This document shows positions 52,608-61,817 of a stretch of 64,000 bases of DNA, one piece after another. This DNA is from Alicyclobacillus sp. SO9. Lineage in GTDB: Bacteria; Bacillota; Bacilli; Alicyclobacillales; Alicyclobacillaceae. Where the stretch lies: the NCBI RefSeq assembly GCF_016406125.1, contig NZ_CP066339.1, positions 2,604,001 to 2,668,000 of the forward strand, given 5' to 3'. Position numbers and translations under genes: made by a program. The stretch's first letter is position 1, and every line of letters starts with the position of its first letter. The notes beneath the pieces are model-generated. The model did no database searches, was not told the origin of the DNA, and saw only the letters and a program-made list of their open reading frames with translations.

Positions 52608-52626
52608 AGACGGGCTTTGCCCGTCT
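52608..52626 (+). terminator. Short hairpin between ABC exporter and YetF-like gene
   Basis: AGACGGGC/GCCCGTCT with a three-base loop, 33 bases after the ABC stop. The tail is only moderately T-rich, so it may be a partial terminator. Confidence 0.55.
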
Positions 52627-52651
52627 CTCATATTTATTCAAGGAGTTTGTT

Positions 52652-53386
52652 ATGAACATCCATTGGCTACTGATTGCAGCTTTTACGGTCTTAACATTTC
52701 TCGTCTTGCTTGCTTTTGTACGTTGGATTGGCAGTACGCAGTTGAGTCAGGTTACTTTTTTTAATTGGGTTGCAGGAGCGTGTATGGGGAACATCGGCGC
52801 CAATATGATTTCTGCGCATAACACCAAGGGTTGGACAGAAAACTTTTTTGCTCTGCTGGTATTTACGTTGGCAACGATTGTGGCAGCTTGGATTTCTCTT
52901 AAGAATCGGGGACTAAGGCGATTGGCAAACGGAGAACCCGTGATTCTGGTTCACAAGGGAATTTTGCTGAGGGAGAACCTGAAAAAAACCAAAGTAAACA
53001 TTGATGTCCTCATGATGCTCTTGCGGCAAAAGGGGTATTTTGCATACCAAGATATTGAGTACGCGATTTTAGAGCCTACTGGAAGTCTCAGTATTCTGCC
53101 AGTTCAGGAAGCTCAGTCTGTCTCAAAAAAAGATTTGAAGGACGGTCCAGACTTATCTGAAGACAAGGGCGGTCCTTTTGCTGAGATTGTTATCGACGGC
53201 ACAATTGACGAAGACAAGCTCTACAAGACTGGTCATGATAAAATTTGGCTTCAGCGACAGATACTTGATTCTGGAGCAGCAGGGCTCTCAGAAATCACAT
53301 ATCTTGCTGTGAACAAACAGGGTCACGTCATTGTCGACGCAAATCGACTCAAGAACAATACTGCAGATAAAAACGAGCCCTTTTAG
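52652..53386 (+). CDS. YetF-family membrane protein (DUF421)
   Basis: A 244-residue protein with three membrane segments (about 5-25, 30-55, 65-85) and a cytosolic DUF421 domain that includes PVILVHKGILLRENLKKTKVN and LRQKGYFAYQDIEYAILEPTGSLSILP, the family signature. An acidic insertion (VSKKDLKDGPDLSEDKGGP) follows. The family (YetF, YdfR, YkjA, YrbG) occurs in Bacillus spores; the role is little known. AAGGAG precedes the ATG. Its stop overlaps the cheR stop by a few bases; they are convergent. Confidence 0.87.
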   Translation: MNIHWLLIAAFTVLTFLVLLAFVRWIGSTQLSQVTFFNWVAGACMGNIGANMISAHNTKGWTENFFALLVFTLATIVAAWISLKNRGLRRLANGEPVILVHKGILLRENLKKTKVNIDVLMMLLRQKGYFAYQDIEYAILEPTGSLSILPVQEAQSVSKKDLKDGPDLSEDKGGPFAEIVIDGTIDEDKLYKTGHDKIWLQRQILDSGAAGLSEITYLAVNKQGHVIVDANRLKNNTADKNEPF

Positions 53387-54141
53387 TCAATCTTTTGGTA
53401 GATAAACGGCCGAACGATTTTGAAACCGTATGTTTGTGGAGAGAAAATCTGTTCCGTACTGCCAACAAATAAATATCCCCCAAATTTAAGTGCCTTCGAA
53501 AACTCCGAAAGAACGTGTGCTTTGGCTTCATCAGTGAAATAAATCAGTACATTCCGGCAGATAACAAGGTCTTGATTGCGAGGATACGGATCTGCAAGCA
53601 GGTTGTGTCTTGAAAACTCTATGTGGCGTTTATAACGATTGCTAATTTGCCAGGTTGAGTCTTTTTCGGAAAAGTAGTCGTTCAAATAGTGTTCTGGTAC
53701 ACACTTCATTTGATGCGACTTGTAGATTCCCAGTTTTGCTGCTGCAAGTGCATTCTCGTCCAAATCCGTTGCTGTAATGTGATACGGTCGGCTGATTTTG
53801 TCTTCAAGAAGAATGGCCAGTGTATAGGGTTCCTCTCCGGTTGAACAGGCTGCACTCCATGCGCGAATCGTCCCCGACTGAGCCGTCAACAAGTCCGTTA
53901 AACTATCCCAACGGTCCGGATTACGAAAGAATTCGGACACATTTATAGTGAGTTTGTCCATTACTGCACGAAGGACACCGTCATTGTTTTGAATGGCGTT
54001 AAAGAACTCCGGGAATGAGGAGTACTCAAGCCGCTGCATCAATGTAGTCAGTCTGCGCTCCATCTGTTGACGCTTATACCTTCGCAAGTCAATTCCGCAA
54101 TAGTGATAGAAATCCAACATAAACTGATTATACTGAGACAT
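53383..54141 (-). CDS. cheR: CheR chemotaxis protein methyltransferase
   Basis: A 252-residue SAM-dependent methyltransferase that methylates chemoreceptor glutamates. N-terminal helical domain (RRLTTLMQRLEYSSFPEFF), then VSEFFRNPDRW, AWSAACSTGEEPYTLAI (SAM loop), ATDLDENALAAAKLG, and FDLVICRN-like QDLVICRNVLIYF. The ATG at 54141 follows AAGGAGAG; the longer in-frame reading lacks one and overlaps the divergent gene. In B. subtilis cheR is the gene after aroF (aroC) in this region. No other chemotaxis gene is here. Confidence 0.93.
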   Translation of the reverse strand: MSQYNQFMLDFYHYCGIDLRRYKRQQMERRLTTLMQRLEYSSFPEFFNAIQNNDGVLRAVMDKLTINVSEFFRNPDRWDSLTDLLTAQSGTIRAWSAACSTGEEPYTLAILLEDKISRPYHITATDLDENALAAAKLGIYKSHQMKCVPEHYLNDYFSEKDSTWQISNRYKRHIEFSRHNLLADPYPRNQDLVICRNVLIYFTDEAKAHVLSEFSKALKFGGYLFVGSTEQIFSPQTYGFKIVRPFIYQKID

Positions 54142-54216
54142 TTTACTCTCCTTATGCAACAACACAGACAGGTTGTAATGGAATGCGTATTCAACTACTT
54201 CAAAGGCGGTGAAATT

Positions 54217-55143
54217 GTGAATCAAGAAGATAAGGTTGGACTTATTCTCAGCGGAGGAACGCTGAAAGGCGCTGCCCATGCAGGGGCTATAGAAGCGCTC
54301 GCTGAGCTCAACATTCCGATTCACTGCATAGCTGGTACCAGCGCAGGATCAATCGTCGGAACACTGTACGCACATGGATATCGCAGTTCTGAGTTCAAAA
54401 GTCTGCTCAAAACTTTTCCTGGCGTCAAACTCCTCGACTACGGCTTTCCAATTTCGTCGCACCTGTGGTATCACACATTAAAACGGTGTCACCGACATCG
54501 AAAGGCAAGTACTCTGTCCGTCGGACTGCTCAAGGGACGGAAACTCAAGCGATATGTCTCGAGATTGCTTAAAGGGCGGAACGCTCAGATCCCCTATTAT
54601 ATTGTGGCAACAGATTTGAATTCTGGAGACCCAGTCGTATTCTCCAATGCAGCCGAAACACGGCACAGTGACGGTTTGATGCCGATTACCAATCTTCCTA
54701 CGTCTATTTTAGCCAGTTGTGCCATGCCGGGTATTTTCAGCCCGGTCTTTACAAACGGGCAACTCCTTGTCGATGGTGCAATTAGACACTACGCGCCCGT
54801 TCATGTACTTCGTCAAGCAGGGTGTTCAAAGTTGATTCTCATCAACTTGCTCACGCTAGATACCGATTGGAAGCCATATACAGTCCTCGATATCGTTGCT
54901 CGTTCCTTCGAAGTGATGCTTCGTGAAACGATTGAAGATGATATACACGGCCGAGATTTGACCGTAATTGAACCCGCCCTGTCTCACGTGAAGTGGACCT
55001 CTTTCGACGAATTAGACGCATGTTATGCAGAAGGCTACAACGCTGTTATGAGAAATCGCACGAAACTTATTAAAATGCTAAACGACCCGGAACCCGTCGG
55101 GAGCGGACCCGTAATTTCGTTTCAATCTGCCAATCGCAACTAG
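54217..55143 (+). CDS. Patatin-like phospholipase family protein
   Basis: A 308-residue patatin-like hydrolase, as RssA/YlbK. The oxyanion loop is SGGTLKGAAHAG, where the third Gly position of the classical GGGxxG is Ser-Gly-Gly-Thr. The nucleophile is Ser in GTSAGS (about residue 48), and the catalytic Asp is in VDGAIRH (about 190). I choose the GTG at 54217 behind AAAGGCGGTGA; an ATG at 54178 is possible. It diverges from cheR. Such enzymes cleave acyl esters; the substrate is not known. Confidence 0.85.
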   Translation: MNQEDKVGLILSGGTLKGAAHAGAIEALAELNIPIHCIAGTSAGSIVGTLYAHGYRSSEFKSLLKTFPGVKLLDYGFPISSHLWYHTLKRCHRHRKASTLSVGLLKGRKLKRYVSRLLKGRNAQIPYYIVATDLNSGDPVVFSNAAETRHSDGLMPITNLPTSILASCAMPGIFSPVFTNGQLLVDGAIRHYAPVHVLRQAGCSKLILINLLTLDTDWKPYTVLDIVARSFEVMLRETIEDDIHGRDLTVIEPALSHVKWTSFDELDACYAEGYNAVMRNRTKLIKMLNDPEPVGSGPVISFQSANRN

Positions 55144-55339
55144 AATCCCACGCGTAGATGATTGAGCAAAGAGGCCGTCTCGCAGCAGAATCTCAATTCG
55201 CTTCGTAAGTACGGCCTCTTCACTACAATTCTTTGTTTGTCAGGAACGCGTCTGCCTTCAGTCTCCAGCAGGACGCCAACATCAGTCAAAATCAAGTCAT
55301 TCGTGATGCCGGTAAAAACACATCAGAATGCCAATTTAC

Positions 55340-55789
55340 TCAGGCCAGCCAAGCGTCCACAGAACGCTCATAGTTGGTAGCGCCTTCGGGGAACCACAGC
55401 CCGATTTCCCGGTTTGCACTCTCAGGAGAATCTGAGCCGTGAATGATGTTCATTCCGATTGTCAATCCTAAGTCTCCTCGAATCGTTCCCGGTGCGGATT
55501 CTGCAGGATTGGTCTTACCCATCATAGTTCTAGCAGTAGCGATGGCATTTTCGCCCTCCCAGACCATTGCAAAAACTGGCGAAGAGGTAATGAAACTGAC
55601 CAAATCACCAAAGAAGGGGCGCTCTTTGTGTTCCGCATAATGCTGTTCGGCTAATTCTCTAGACACGGAAATAAACTTCCCGCCAACCAGTTTAAAGCCC
55701 TTGTTCTCAAAACGAGATACGATTTCTCCCACAAGACCTCTTTGAACTCCGTCAGGCTTTACCATAATAAAGGTTTGTTGTACTGTCAT
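55340..55789 (-). CDS. ndk: Nucleoside-diphosphate kinase
   Basis: A 149-residue Ndk that balances nucleoside triphosphates. The ATP-binding and catalytic parts are [19 protein letters not shown] at the N-terminus and the active His in [16 protein letters not shown] (about residue 115). Length is normal. I choose the ATG at 55789, although GAGGGAG is 11 bases away; an in-frame GTG at 55801 overlaps that site. ndk sits between hepT and cheR as in B. subtilis. Confidence 0.96.
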   Translation of the reverse strand: MTVQQTFIMVKPDGVQRGLVGEIVSRFENKGFKLVGGKFISVSRELAEQHYAEHKERPFFGDLVSFITSSPVFAMVWEGENAIATARTMMGKTNPAESAPGTIRGDLGLTIGMNIIHGSDSPESANREIGLWFPEGATNYERSVDAWLA

Positions 55790-55933
55790 GTGTGATTCCA
55801 CTCCCTCTTAATTTTTCTCCATGGACTGCACTACTACTGCTTCGCGCTAGTATCCCAATCGTATCTTACGCAATTCTCAATTAGACTTCAAACATCATCT
55901 AGCGGTTATGTAGTGTCCCTCTCAACACTTGTC

Positions 55934-56905
55934 CTAATAAGCTCGCCGATTTACAAAGTTAGATACAGTTGTAAGGTCGTCGACTGCTTGGTGAGGCCGA
56001 AGTGTTTCAAGTTCCTTTAGAGCTTTTTCCAAGTATCGGTTTGCCAGGTCTCGTGCCACTTGCAACCCGCCTGTAGCTTTAATGATTTCAACCGCGCGCA
56101 GGACAGTGGTTTTGTTCATATTCTCACGAACAATAGTACGCAGTTCACGGGCGTTTTCGCCCCTTCCTGCGTACAGTGTTGGCAACGTGAGGTTGCCTTG
56201 TTGAAGGTCTCCTCCCACGGGTTTGCCGACCACTTGCTCATCTCCTTCGAGATCGAGCAAATCGTCCGTTATTTGAAACGCCATTCCCGTGTAGTAGCCA
56301 AAGCGTCGGAGTCGGCGGACCGTCTCGTCGTCCGCATTGCCAGCCCTTGCGCCAAGGGAACAACTAATCGAAATCAGTAGAGCAGTCTTTCGCTCTACGC
56401 GGCGTAGATAGTTTCGGACATTTTGTTCCCAATTGTAAAAGTCTCGGATCTGGTCAATTTCACCTTCACAGAGACGCACAATTGCATCAGACATTTCGCG
56501 GTGAATTCTAAGGTCACTGACATTGGACATCAACCGAATTGCACGGGCAAATAAAAAGTCGCCCGTGTACATGGCTGCACGGTCACCATAAGTAGATCTT
56601 ACCGTCGGCTTGCCTCGTCGCACGGAGGCGTCGTCAATGACGTCATCGTGAACCAGCGATGCCATATGTATCATTTCCAAAGAAGCGGCCACCGAGTACA
56701 CAGCCTGGCGGTCCATGCCATCCCCGAATTGGCTGCACATTAAGGCAAACAAAGGGCGAATACGTTTCCCGCCAGCCTTGAGCAACTGTTTCGCGGACTG
56801 CGTAAGTTTTGTATTACCTGATTCCACTGAGTTGCTCAAGAGTGATTCAACGTTGTCAAGTTCAGCGCGATAGCGTTTGTATGAGTCGATAAATTGCATT
56901 TGCAT
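55934..56905 (-). CDS. hepT: Heptaprenyl diphosphate synthase component 2
   Basis: A 323-residue trans-prenyltransferase large subunit that builds the menaquinone side chain. The two aspartate-rich motifs are HDDVIDDAS (first) and ITDDLLDLEGD (second), with GGKRIRPLFALM and GDFLFARA. It needs HepS, encoded just upstream. The ATG at 56905 follows TTGAGGA; a second ATG is two codons on. In B. subtilis menG (ubiE) lies between hepS and hepT; it is missing here (82 bases between them). Confidence 0.94.
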   Translation of the reverse strand: MQMQFIDSYKRYRAELDNVESLLSNSVESGNTKLTQSAKQLLKAGGKRIRPLFALMCSQFGDGMDRQAVYSVAASLEMIHMASLVHDDVIDDASVRRGKPTVRSTYGDRAAMYTGDFLFARAIRLMSNVSDLRIHREMSDAIVRLCEGEIDQIRDFYNWEQNVRNYLRRVERKTALLISISCSLGARAGNADDETVRRLRRFGYYTGMAFQITDDLLDLEGDEQVVGKPVGGDLQQGNLTLPTLYAGRGENARELRTIVRENMNKTTVLRAVEIIKATGGLQVARDLANRYLEKALKELETLRPHQAVDDLTTVSNFVNRRAY

Positions 56906-56987
56906 CTGAATAATCCTCAACCTTTTGCCCAATGTAATGCGGCAATGCCTCCTGCAAGAGGATGGCTGCACGATAAAGAATACACAA

Positions 56988-57761
56988 CTAGGAATTTCCT
57001 TCGGACAGAGAAAAGTGGTGCTCGAAATTCTGTTGAATGGACTGCAAGTAGTCAATGAAAAAGGAAGAAATGGGTTCAAGAAATGTATTGGCTTGTACGG
57101 TCAGCAGTCGATTCATGACTTCTGTGAGCCAATCCTTCCCGTGACTGCGTTGTAGACGAACTCCGCTCATCTGCGGCATCTCTTTCAGGATGTGCGCTTC
57201 GACCAACGACTGAATCTGCGATTGCCACTGTTCTGGTTTCTGCAGAAAGTGATTGGCGAGTACATACAGCAGTTCGCCTTCCACAATTTCGTACAGATTG
57301 GCTCGATCCTCGAACAAGGCATCACTGGACAAATCCAACAGAGTCATCTTTGCTTCGTTAATCCGCACCACAGCGTCACATAAGTCATAAAGTAACTCAG
57401 TATCACCAAGATGGGAGAGGACGTAATAGTATTGACTACTGCTAAAGTCGCCCGTAAGAACAAACAGTTGCCGTATTCGTTCTGCCTGGTTATCAATTTC
57501 ATCATGAATTGATAAGCCCTCCTGCAGCAACAACACGGCTTCCAATATTTCCTGCGCACGGTCTTGTTTAACACCGCTGACTTTCAGTATGGCAGCGCCG
57601 ACTTCAAAATGAAATTTACTCGCTTCCGGTTTGACATCGCGCGCTTCCAGATACGGATTAAACAAGTAGCGCTGGACTCGTTGGTTCACGTCCTCATAGA
57701 GCACGCTGTCTGCCTCAATTCTTACCACGCGTCCTTCATCCCCCTGTTTTGCAATACTCAC
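56988..57761 (-). CDS. hepS: Heptaprenyl diphosphate synthase component 1
   Basis: A 257-residue helical HepS-like protein, the non-catalytic partner of HepT that fixes product length. It has HFEVGAAILKV..LEAVLLLQEGLSIHDEID in the first half and LEGELLYVLAN-like EGELLYVLANHFLQ in the second. It lacks the DDxxD motifs. The start is a GTG at 57761 without a clear ribosome site; a GTG at about 57728 is another option. The context with hepT and mtrB supports the call. Confidence 0.85.
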   Translation of the reverse strand: MSIAKQGDEGRVVRIEADSVLYEDVNQRVQRYLFNPYLEARDVKPEASKFHFEVGAAILKVSGVKQDRAQEILEAVLLLQEGLSIHDEIDNQAERIRQLFVLTGDFSSSQYYYVLSHLGDTELLYDLCDAVVRINEAKMTLLDLSSDALFEDRANLYEIVEGELLYVLANHFLQKPEQWQSQIQSLVEAHILKEMPQMSGVRLQRSHGKDWLTEVMNRLLTVQANTFLEPISSFFIDYLQSIQQNFEHHFSLSEGNS

Positions 57762-57862
57762 TGACCGATATAAAAGAGCTTGTGTTTCGCATCATATAAA
57801 AAGACCTTTCTCAGTATAACACAACCATGAAACCATATGACATACAACGTCATGCCACGCTT

Positions 57863-58099
57863 CTACAACTCACCACTAACGGTGGAAATTGTGCCGTGTT
57901 TTGTGTACAGGGTTGCGTTACCCCGTATTTTCATGGCGGACGTATGTTCAGTGAATTGTGCAATCATTAATTCGTTCTTATCAAGCTTCTCTGCATGGTG
58001 AAACTTCGTTTCAGATCCGCGGGTCAGTCCGATGACTTGCACTCCGTTTTCTTTGGCCTGAATGACAAAATAATCACCCATTACGGGAGAATCACTCAT
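57863..58099 (-). CDS. mtrB: trp RNA-binding attenuation protein TRAP
   Basis: A 78-residue TRAP subunit. [22 protein letters not shown] and [15 protein letters not shown] match B. subtilis MtrB almost throughout. The Lys/Lys/Arg residues that contact RNA correspond to K38, K57 and R59 here. Eleven subunits form a ring that, with bound tryptophan, binds NAG triplets in the trp leader. The ATG at 58099 follows GGAGGAGGGG at good spacing. In B. subtilis folE precedes it; here tRNA-Pro does. Its target sites in the trpD leader are also in this window. Confidence 0.96.
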   Translation of the reverse strand: MSDSPVMGDYFVIQAKENGVQVIGLTRGSETKFHHAEKLDKNELMIAQFTEHTSAMKIRGNATLYTKHGTISTVSGEL

Positions 58100-58205
58100 A
58101 CCTATCCCCTCCTCCACTCTATTCCCAAGGTTTACGTATTACGATTTGAGCGGTACCCTCAACGCTTAGAGATTACCATTAACCTTCAGTATTGCCATTA
58201 ACAAT

Positions 58206-58230
58206 GAAAAACCAGCGTTTCTCACGCTGG
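58206..58230 (-). terminator. Terminator after tRNA-Pro
   Basis: Minus-strand stem CCAGCGT / ACGCTGG with a five-base loop, followed by five Us, five bases after the tRNA 3' end. Confidence 0.85.
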
Positions 58231-58235
58231 CTTGC

Positions 58236-58312
58236 TGGTCGGAATGCCGGGATTTGAACCCGGGACCTCTACCTCCCCAAGGTAGCGCGCTACCAGGCTG
58301 CGCCACATCCCG
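58236..58312 (-). tRNA. tRNA-Pro (anticodon GGG)
   Basis: A 77-base cloverleaf: acceptor CGGGATG/CATTCCG, D-arm GCGCAGCCTGGTAGCGC, anticodon stem CTACC/GGTAG with loop TTGGGGA (anticodon GGG), T-arm GGTTCAAATCC, discriminator A and encoded CCA. It is flanked by a strong promoter and a terminator as a single-gene unit between spoIVA and mtrB, where B. subtilis has hbs and folE. Confidence 0.95.
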
Positions 58313-58337
58313 CAGTTCACTCTTTGGACGCAGTAGC

Positions 58338-58366
58338 ATTATATCGAATTCTTTCTCTCAGTGCAA
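58338..58366 (-). promoter_or_regulatory. tRNA-Pro promoter
   Basis: TTGCAC (58366-58361), 17 bases, TATAAT (58343-58338), 26 bases before the tRNA. Confidence 0.8.
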
Positions 58367-58458
58367 TGGATATAAGCTGCGGAGAAACCGGAAACGGCGC
58401 AAAGACAGTTCTCTGCGCCGCGAGTGTTTACTTTGTTGACCCAGTCCGACGACAGCCT

Positions 58459-59937
58459 TCAGAGAATAATAGCGATAAGACCGCCGCTGCCTTCGTTGAT
58501 GATGCGTTGCAGTGTCTCTTTAAGTTTGAACTGCGCATTTTCCGGCATCATAGAAAGTTTACCTGAGATACCTTCTTTAACGATGGCTGCCAAGGATTTA
58601 CCAAAGATATCGCTTTGCCAAATTTTCAAAGGGTCCTTTTCAAAGTCCTGCATTAAATAGCGCACAAGCTCTTCAGATTGTCGCTCAGTACCAACAATCG
58701 GTGCGAACTCGGATTCTACATCCACTCGAATCATATGAATAGACGGTGCCGTGGCTTTTAACCGAACTCCAAATCTAGATCCGTGTTTGATAAGTTCAGG
58801 TTCATCTAGTGTCATCTCTTCCAAAGACGGAGGAGCTACTCCATAGCCGGTCATTTTCACCATCTTCAGAGCCTCAGCAACTTTGTCATATTCCTTTTTC
58901 GCGTAGACAAAGTCCTTCATCATTCGCAGCAGCTGATCACGTCCGTTAATCCGCTCACCGACAACCTCTGTCAGCACTTGGTCGTAAAGTTCATCCGGGG
59001 CCGACAACTCGATGACGGCCACACCTTTTCCCATGTCCATCTGTGACAACCCTGCATATGAAACGAATTCATAATATGAAAAATCCTGTACCACCCTGTC
59101 AATATCCCGAATTCTGCGAATGTCTTGAATGGTCTCGCGAACGGCCGTTTGAAACTGCTCCCTGAGCCAATGGTCTTCATCTAAGACCATCACCCAATTC
59201 GGCAAATTGACGTTCACTTCTTTGACAGGAAATTCAAACAGGGCCTCGCGTAAGACGGTGTTGATTTCATGCGTTGTAATGGTCGCACAGGACAGCACAA
59301 TCACGGGAACGTCGTATTTCTCATTGAGCTCTGAACGAAGGTTCTGAGCCTGTGGATTCTCTGGATTTACCGAGTTAACAATAACTACGAAAGGTTTGCC
59401 GAGTTCCTTCAGCTCTTCAATCACTCGCTCTTCGGCGCTGACATAGGACTCACGGGGAATTTCAGCAATACTTCCGTCTGTTGTCAGTACAACTCCCAGA
59501 GTAGAGTGGTCACTTATGACCTTACGTGTTCCGATTTCTGCTGCTTCTTCAAATGGTACAGGGTCGTCGAACCAGGGAGTGGAAACCATCCTTGGTCCAT
59601 TTTCATCTTCGTATCCCCTTGCCCCGTCGACGGCATATCCGACGCAGTCTACAACCCGTACGTTCACATCCAATCCTTCCGCGACAGAAATTTCAACCGA
59701 TTGATTTGGAACGAACTTGGGTTCCGTAGTCATAATGGTTCTTCCCGCTGCACTTTGGGGCAGCTCATCAGTCGCTCTGGCGCGTTCGGATTCTTCTTTA
59801 ATATTTGGTACAACGACTAGTTCCATAAACTTCTTAATGAATGTGGATTTGCCTGTACGTACAGGGCCGACTACGCCGAGGTAAATGTCGCCCCCTGTCC
59901 GCTCTGCGATATCTTTAAAGACGTCGAATTTTTCCAC
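58459..59937 (-). CDS. spoIVA: Stage IV sporulation protein A
   Basis: A 492-residue ATPase that polymerises on the forespore and anchors the spore coat. The length equals that of B. subtilis. Walker A GPVRTGKST is near residue 24, with VRVVDCVGYAVDGARGYEDE and VVLTTDGSIAEIPRE behind it. The C-terminal end GSGGLIAIIL matches the conserved localisation end. The GTG at 59937 follows GAGGGAGGGGAAAGC; the in-frame reading further upstream has none. Two ATGTATATG copies 60 bases apart upstream may be sigma-E -10 elements. Confidence 0.97.
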   Translation of the reverse strand: MEKFDVFKDIAERTGGDIYLGVVGPVRTGKSTFIKKFMELVVVPNIKEESERARATDELPQSAAGRTIMTTEPKFVPNQSVEISVAEGLDVNVRVVDCVGYAVDGARGYEDENGPRMVSTPWFDDPVPFEEAAEIGTRKVISDHSTLGVVLTTDGSIAEIPRESYVSAEERVIEELKELGKPFVVIVNSVNPENPQAQNLRSELNEKYDVPVIVLSCATITTHEINTVLREALFEFPVKEVNVNLPNWVMVLDEDHWLREQFQTAVRETIQDIRRIRDIDRVVQDFSYYEFVSYAGLSQMDMGKGVAVIELSAPDELYDQVLTEVVGERINGRDQLLRMMKDFVYAKKEYDKVAEALKMVKMTGYGVAPPSLEEMTLDEPELIKHGSRFGVRLKATAPSIHMIRVDVESEFAPIVGTERQSEELVRYLMQDFEKDPLKIWQSDIFGKSLAAIVKEGISGKLSMMPENAQFKLKETLQRIINEGSGGLIAIIL

Positions 59938-60157
59938 GCTTTCCCCTCCCTCAAGTTGACCGGCGTAGAGTATCACCCGCAAGTCCCTCCAAGCCCCGAT
60001 GCTGTCCATTTTGGCAAGGACAATACATGTATATGCGATGCTAGCCGGGCTATGCGTTGGAGGTTGGACGAATGCTGACACTGACTATGTATATGTCCGA
60101 GCTGGATGTGTAGAACATTCGCTGAGCAGATGTAGTGCAAGTTAGGACAGATATGAA

Positions 60158-60189
60158 AGAGAGCAGCGCCCCTGCGGGCACTGCTCTCT
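60158..60189 (-). terminator. Terminator after gcvH
   Basis: Stem of nine pairs plus four pairs around one mismatch (60158-60171 with 60176-60189, four-base loop). On the minus strand the U-rich end is modest. It lies 62 bases after the gcvH stop. Confidence 0.75.
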
Positions 60190-60250
60190 AAAAGCTAGAT
60201 TTACTTTCCTTGCTAAATTTCATGTCAGAATGGAAGTAGGACCTACAGGT

Positions 60251-60634
60251 CTATTCCTCGATATGTGTTTCGTATGCCGCCGCATCAAGGAGGTTGTCCG
60301 CTTCACTGGAGTCTTGCATCTCTACGGCAATCATCCACCCCTTGTCATAAGGGCTTTCATTCACAAATTCCGGGTTATCCTCTAGTTGCGTATTGATTTC
60401 TACAACTTTTCCCGTAATGGGAGCAAACAAGTCTGAAACAGTCTTCACAGATTCCACTGTACCAAAAGTTTCGTCCACCTTAATTTCCGTGCCTTGCTCA
60501 GGCAGTTCTACAAAGACAATGTCGCCCAGTTCTTCTTGGGCAAAGTATGTAATTCCGATGTACGCTTTTGTTCCTTCAACACGAACCCATTCGTGTTCCT
60601 TTGAATACTTTAGATTTTCGGGTACTTGGCTCAT
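60251..60634 (-). CDS. gcvH: Glycine cleavage system H protein
   Basis: A 127-residue lipoyl carrier of the glycine cleavage system, also used as octanoyl carrier for lipoate synthesis in Bacillus. Lipoyl lysine is K64 in [14 protein letters not shown]; the rest ([27 protein letters not shown]) is typical. GAGGGTGAT precedes the ATG. It stands alone between spoIVA and gpsA, without gcvT or gcvP, where B. subtilis has yphE/yphF. Confidence 0.95.
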   Translation of the reverse strand: MSQVPENLKYSKEHEWVRVEGTKAYIGITYFAQEELGDIVFVELPEQGTEIKVDETFGTVESVKTVSDLFAPITGKVVEINTQLEDNPEFVNESPYDKGWMIAVEMQDSSEADNLLDAAAYETHIEE

Positions 60635-60738
60635 CGAATCACCCTCTCATTCTGTTTCATCGGCAACTGCCGCTAATACCATCTTATCAGAAGTCATCAT
60701 GCGGCTCTAGTGTCCCCAATACAGCAATTACGATATTT

Positions 60739-61779
60739 TCAGGACTCCCACTCAGCCGTTAGGTTTTCCTTCGCAACTTCTTCAATTTCGTGACTTCGCG
60801 CTCGTCCCATCAGAGCTTCAACAGCCTCATCAAGAGGCATTTGTTCGAACAATACCCGGTGCAAGGTTTGTGCAATCGGCATTTCGACCGCCGCCTTCTT
60901 TGCAAGTTCTACGGCAATTCTTGTAGAATTGACACCTTCAACAGCCATTCCAATGCTTGCAAGTGCCTCTGGCAGCGCCTTTCCTTGACCCAGCATCCTG
61001 CCTGTACGAAAATTTCGACTATGAATACTCGTACACGTTACGATTAAGTCGCCAACGCCGGAGAGGCCGGCAAACGTGAGTGGAGACGCTCCGAAGGTGA
61101 GGCCCAATCGTACAATTTCTGCAAGACCGCGGGTCATGAGTGCTGCTTTGGCGTTGTCACCAGCTCCCAATCCATCTGCTACACCTACAGCCAAAGCAAT
61201 AATGTTCTTCAGACTGCCCCCGAGTTCTGCGCCCACTACATCCGGGTTTGTGTAGACACGCAAATACTGATTCATGAGCACATCCTGCACAGTTTCTGCG
61301 ATAAGCCGTCGTTTCGACGCCACCACGATGGTGGCAGGTAAATGCGCAATGACTTCTTCCGCATGACTCGGTCCTGTAATGACAGCGATTTGCTCTTCTG
61401 GTATGTGTGCTCTCACAGCCAGTACTTCGCTGACACGCATCTTACTGTCTGGATCAAACCCCTTGACTGCGTGCGCTACCACCGGAATAGAAGATGAGAG
61501 GCATGCACTGAGGTCTTCTGCCACATGAGCAACGGATTTGGACGGTACTGCAACAACAATGAGTTCTGCCCCTTCTACAGCCTCGCACAGGTTGTGTGTT
61601 GCACAAAGGGTGTCAGGCAATATGGCTCGTTGCAGATACCGATGATTTCGGTGCTCTTGATTCATCTCGTCAGCTTGCTCTCGGCGTCTTGCCCAGAGCG
61701 TTGTCTTGTGCCCGTTTTCTGCCACCACTGAAGCGATAGCAGTTCCCCAACTGCCAGCTCCCAAGACCGCAACTTTCAT
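60739..61779 (-). CDS. gpsA: Glycerol-3-phosphate dehydrogenase [NAD(P)+]
   Basis: A 346-residue GpsA that reduces dihydroxyacetone phosphate for phospholipid synthesis. N-terminal VAVLGAGSWGTAIA is the nucleotide loop; VITGPSHAEEV, ELGGSLKNIIAL (catalytic Lys) and GLSGVGDLIVTC follow. The ATG at 61779 follows AAGGAGGG; the in-frame Met upstream at 61821 precedes the der stop. der is directly upstream, the B. subtilis der-gpsA order. Confidence 0.96.
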   Translation of the reverse strand: MKVAVLGAGSWGTAIASVVAENGHKTTLWARRREQADEMNQEHRNHRYLQRAILPDTLCATHNLCEAVEGAELIVVAVPSKSVAHVAEDLSACLSSSIPVVAHAVKGFDPDSKMRVSEVLAVRAHIPEEQIAVITGPSHAEEVIAHLPATIVVASKRRLIAETVQDVLMNQYLRVYTNPDVVGAELGGSLKNIIALAVGVADGLGAGDNAKAALMTRGLAEIVRLGLTFGASPLTFAGLSGVGDLIVTCTSIHSRNFRTGRMLGQGKALPEALASIGMAVEGVNSTRIAVELAKKAAVEMPIAQTLHRVLFEQMPLDEAVEALMGRARSHEIEEVAKENLTAEWES

Positions 61780-61817
61780 GCAGACCCTCCTTGTTATGAA
61801 AGACCTATGCAGGGAAT

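Noticed and set aside
55169-55222. Long inverted repeat (AGAGGCCGT ... ACGGCCTCT) after the patatin gene
   Set aside because: The loop is over 30 bases and no T-run follows, so I could not support a terminator call.
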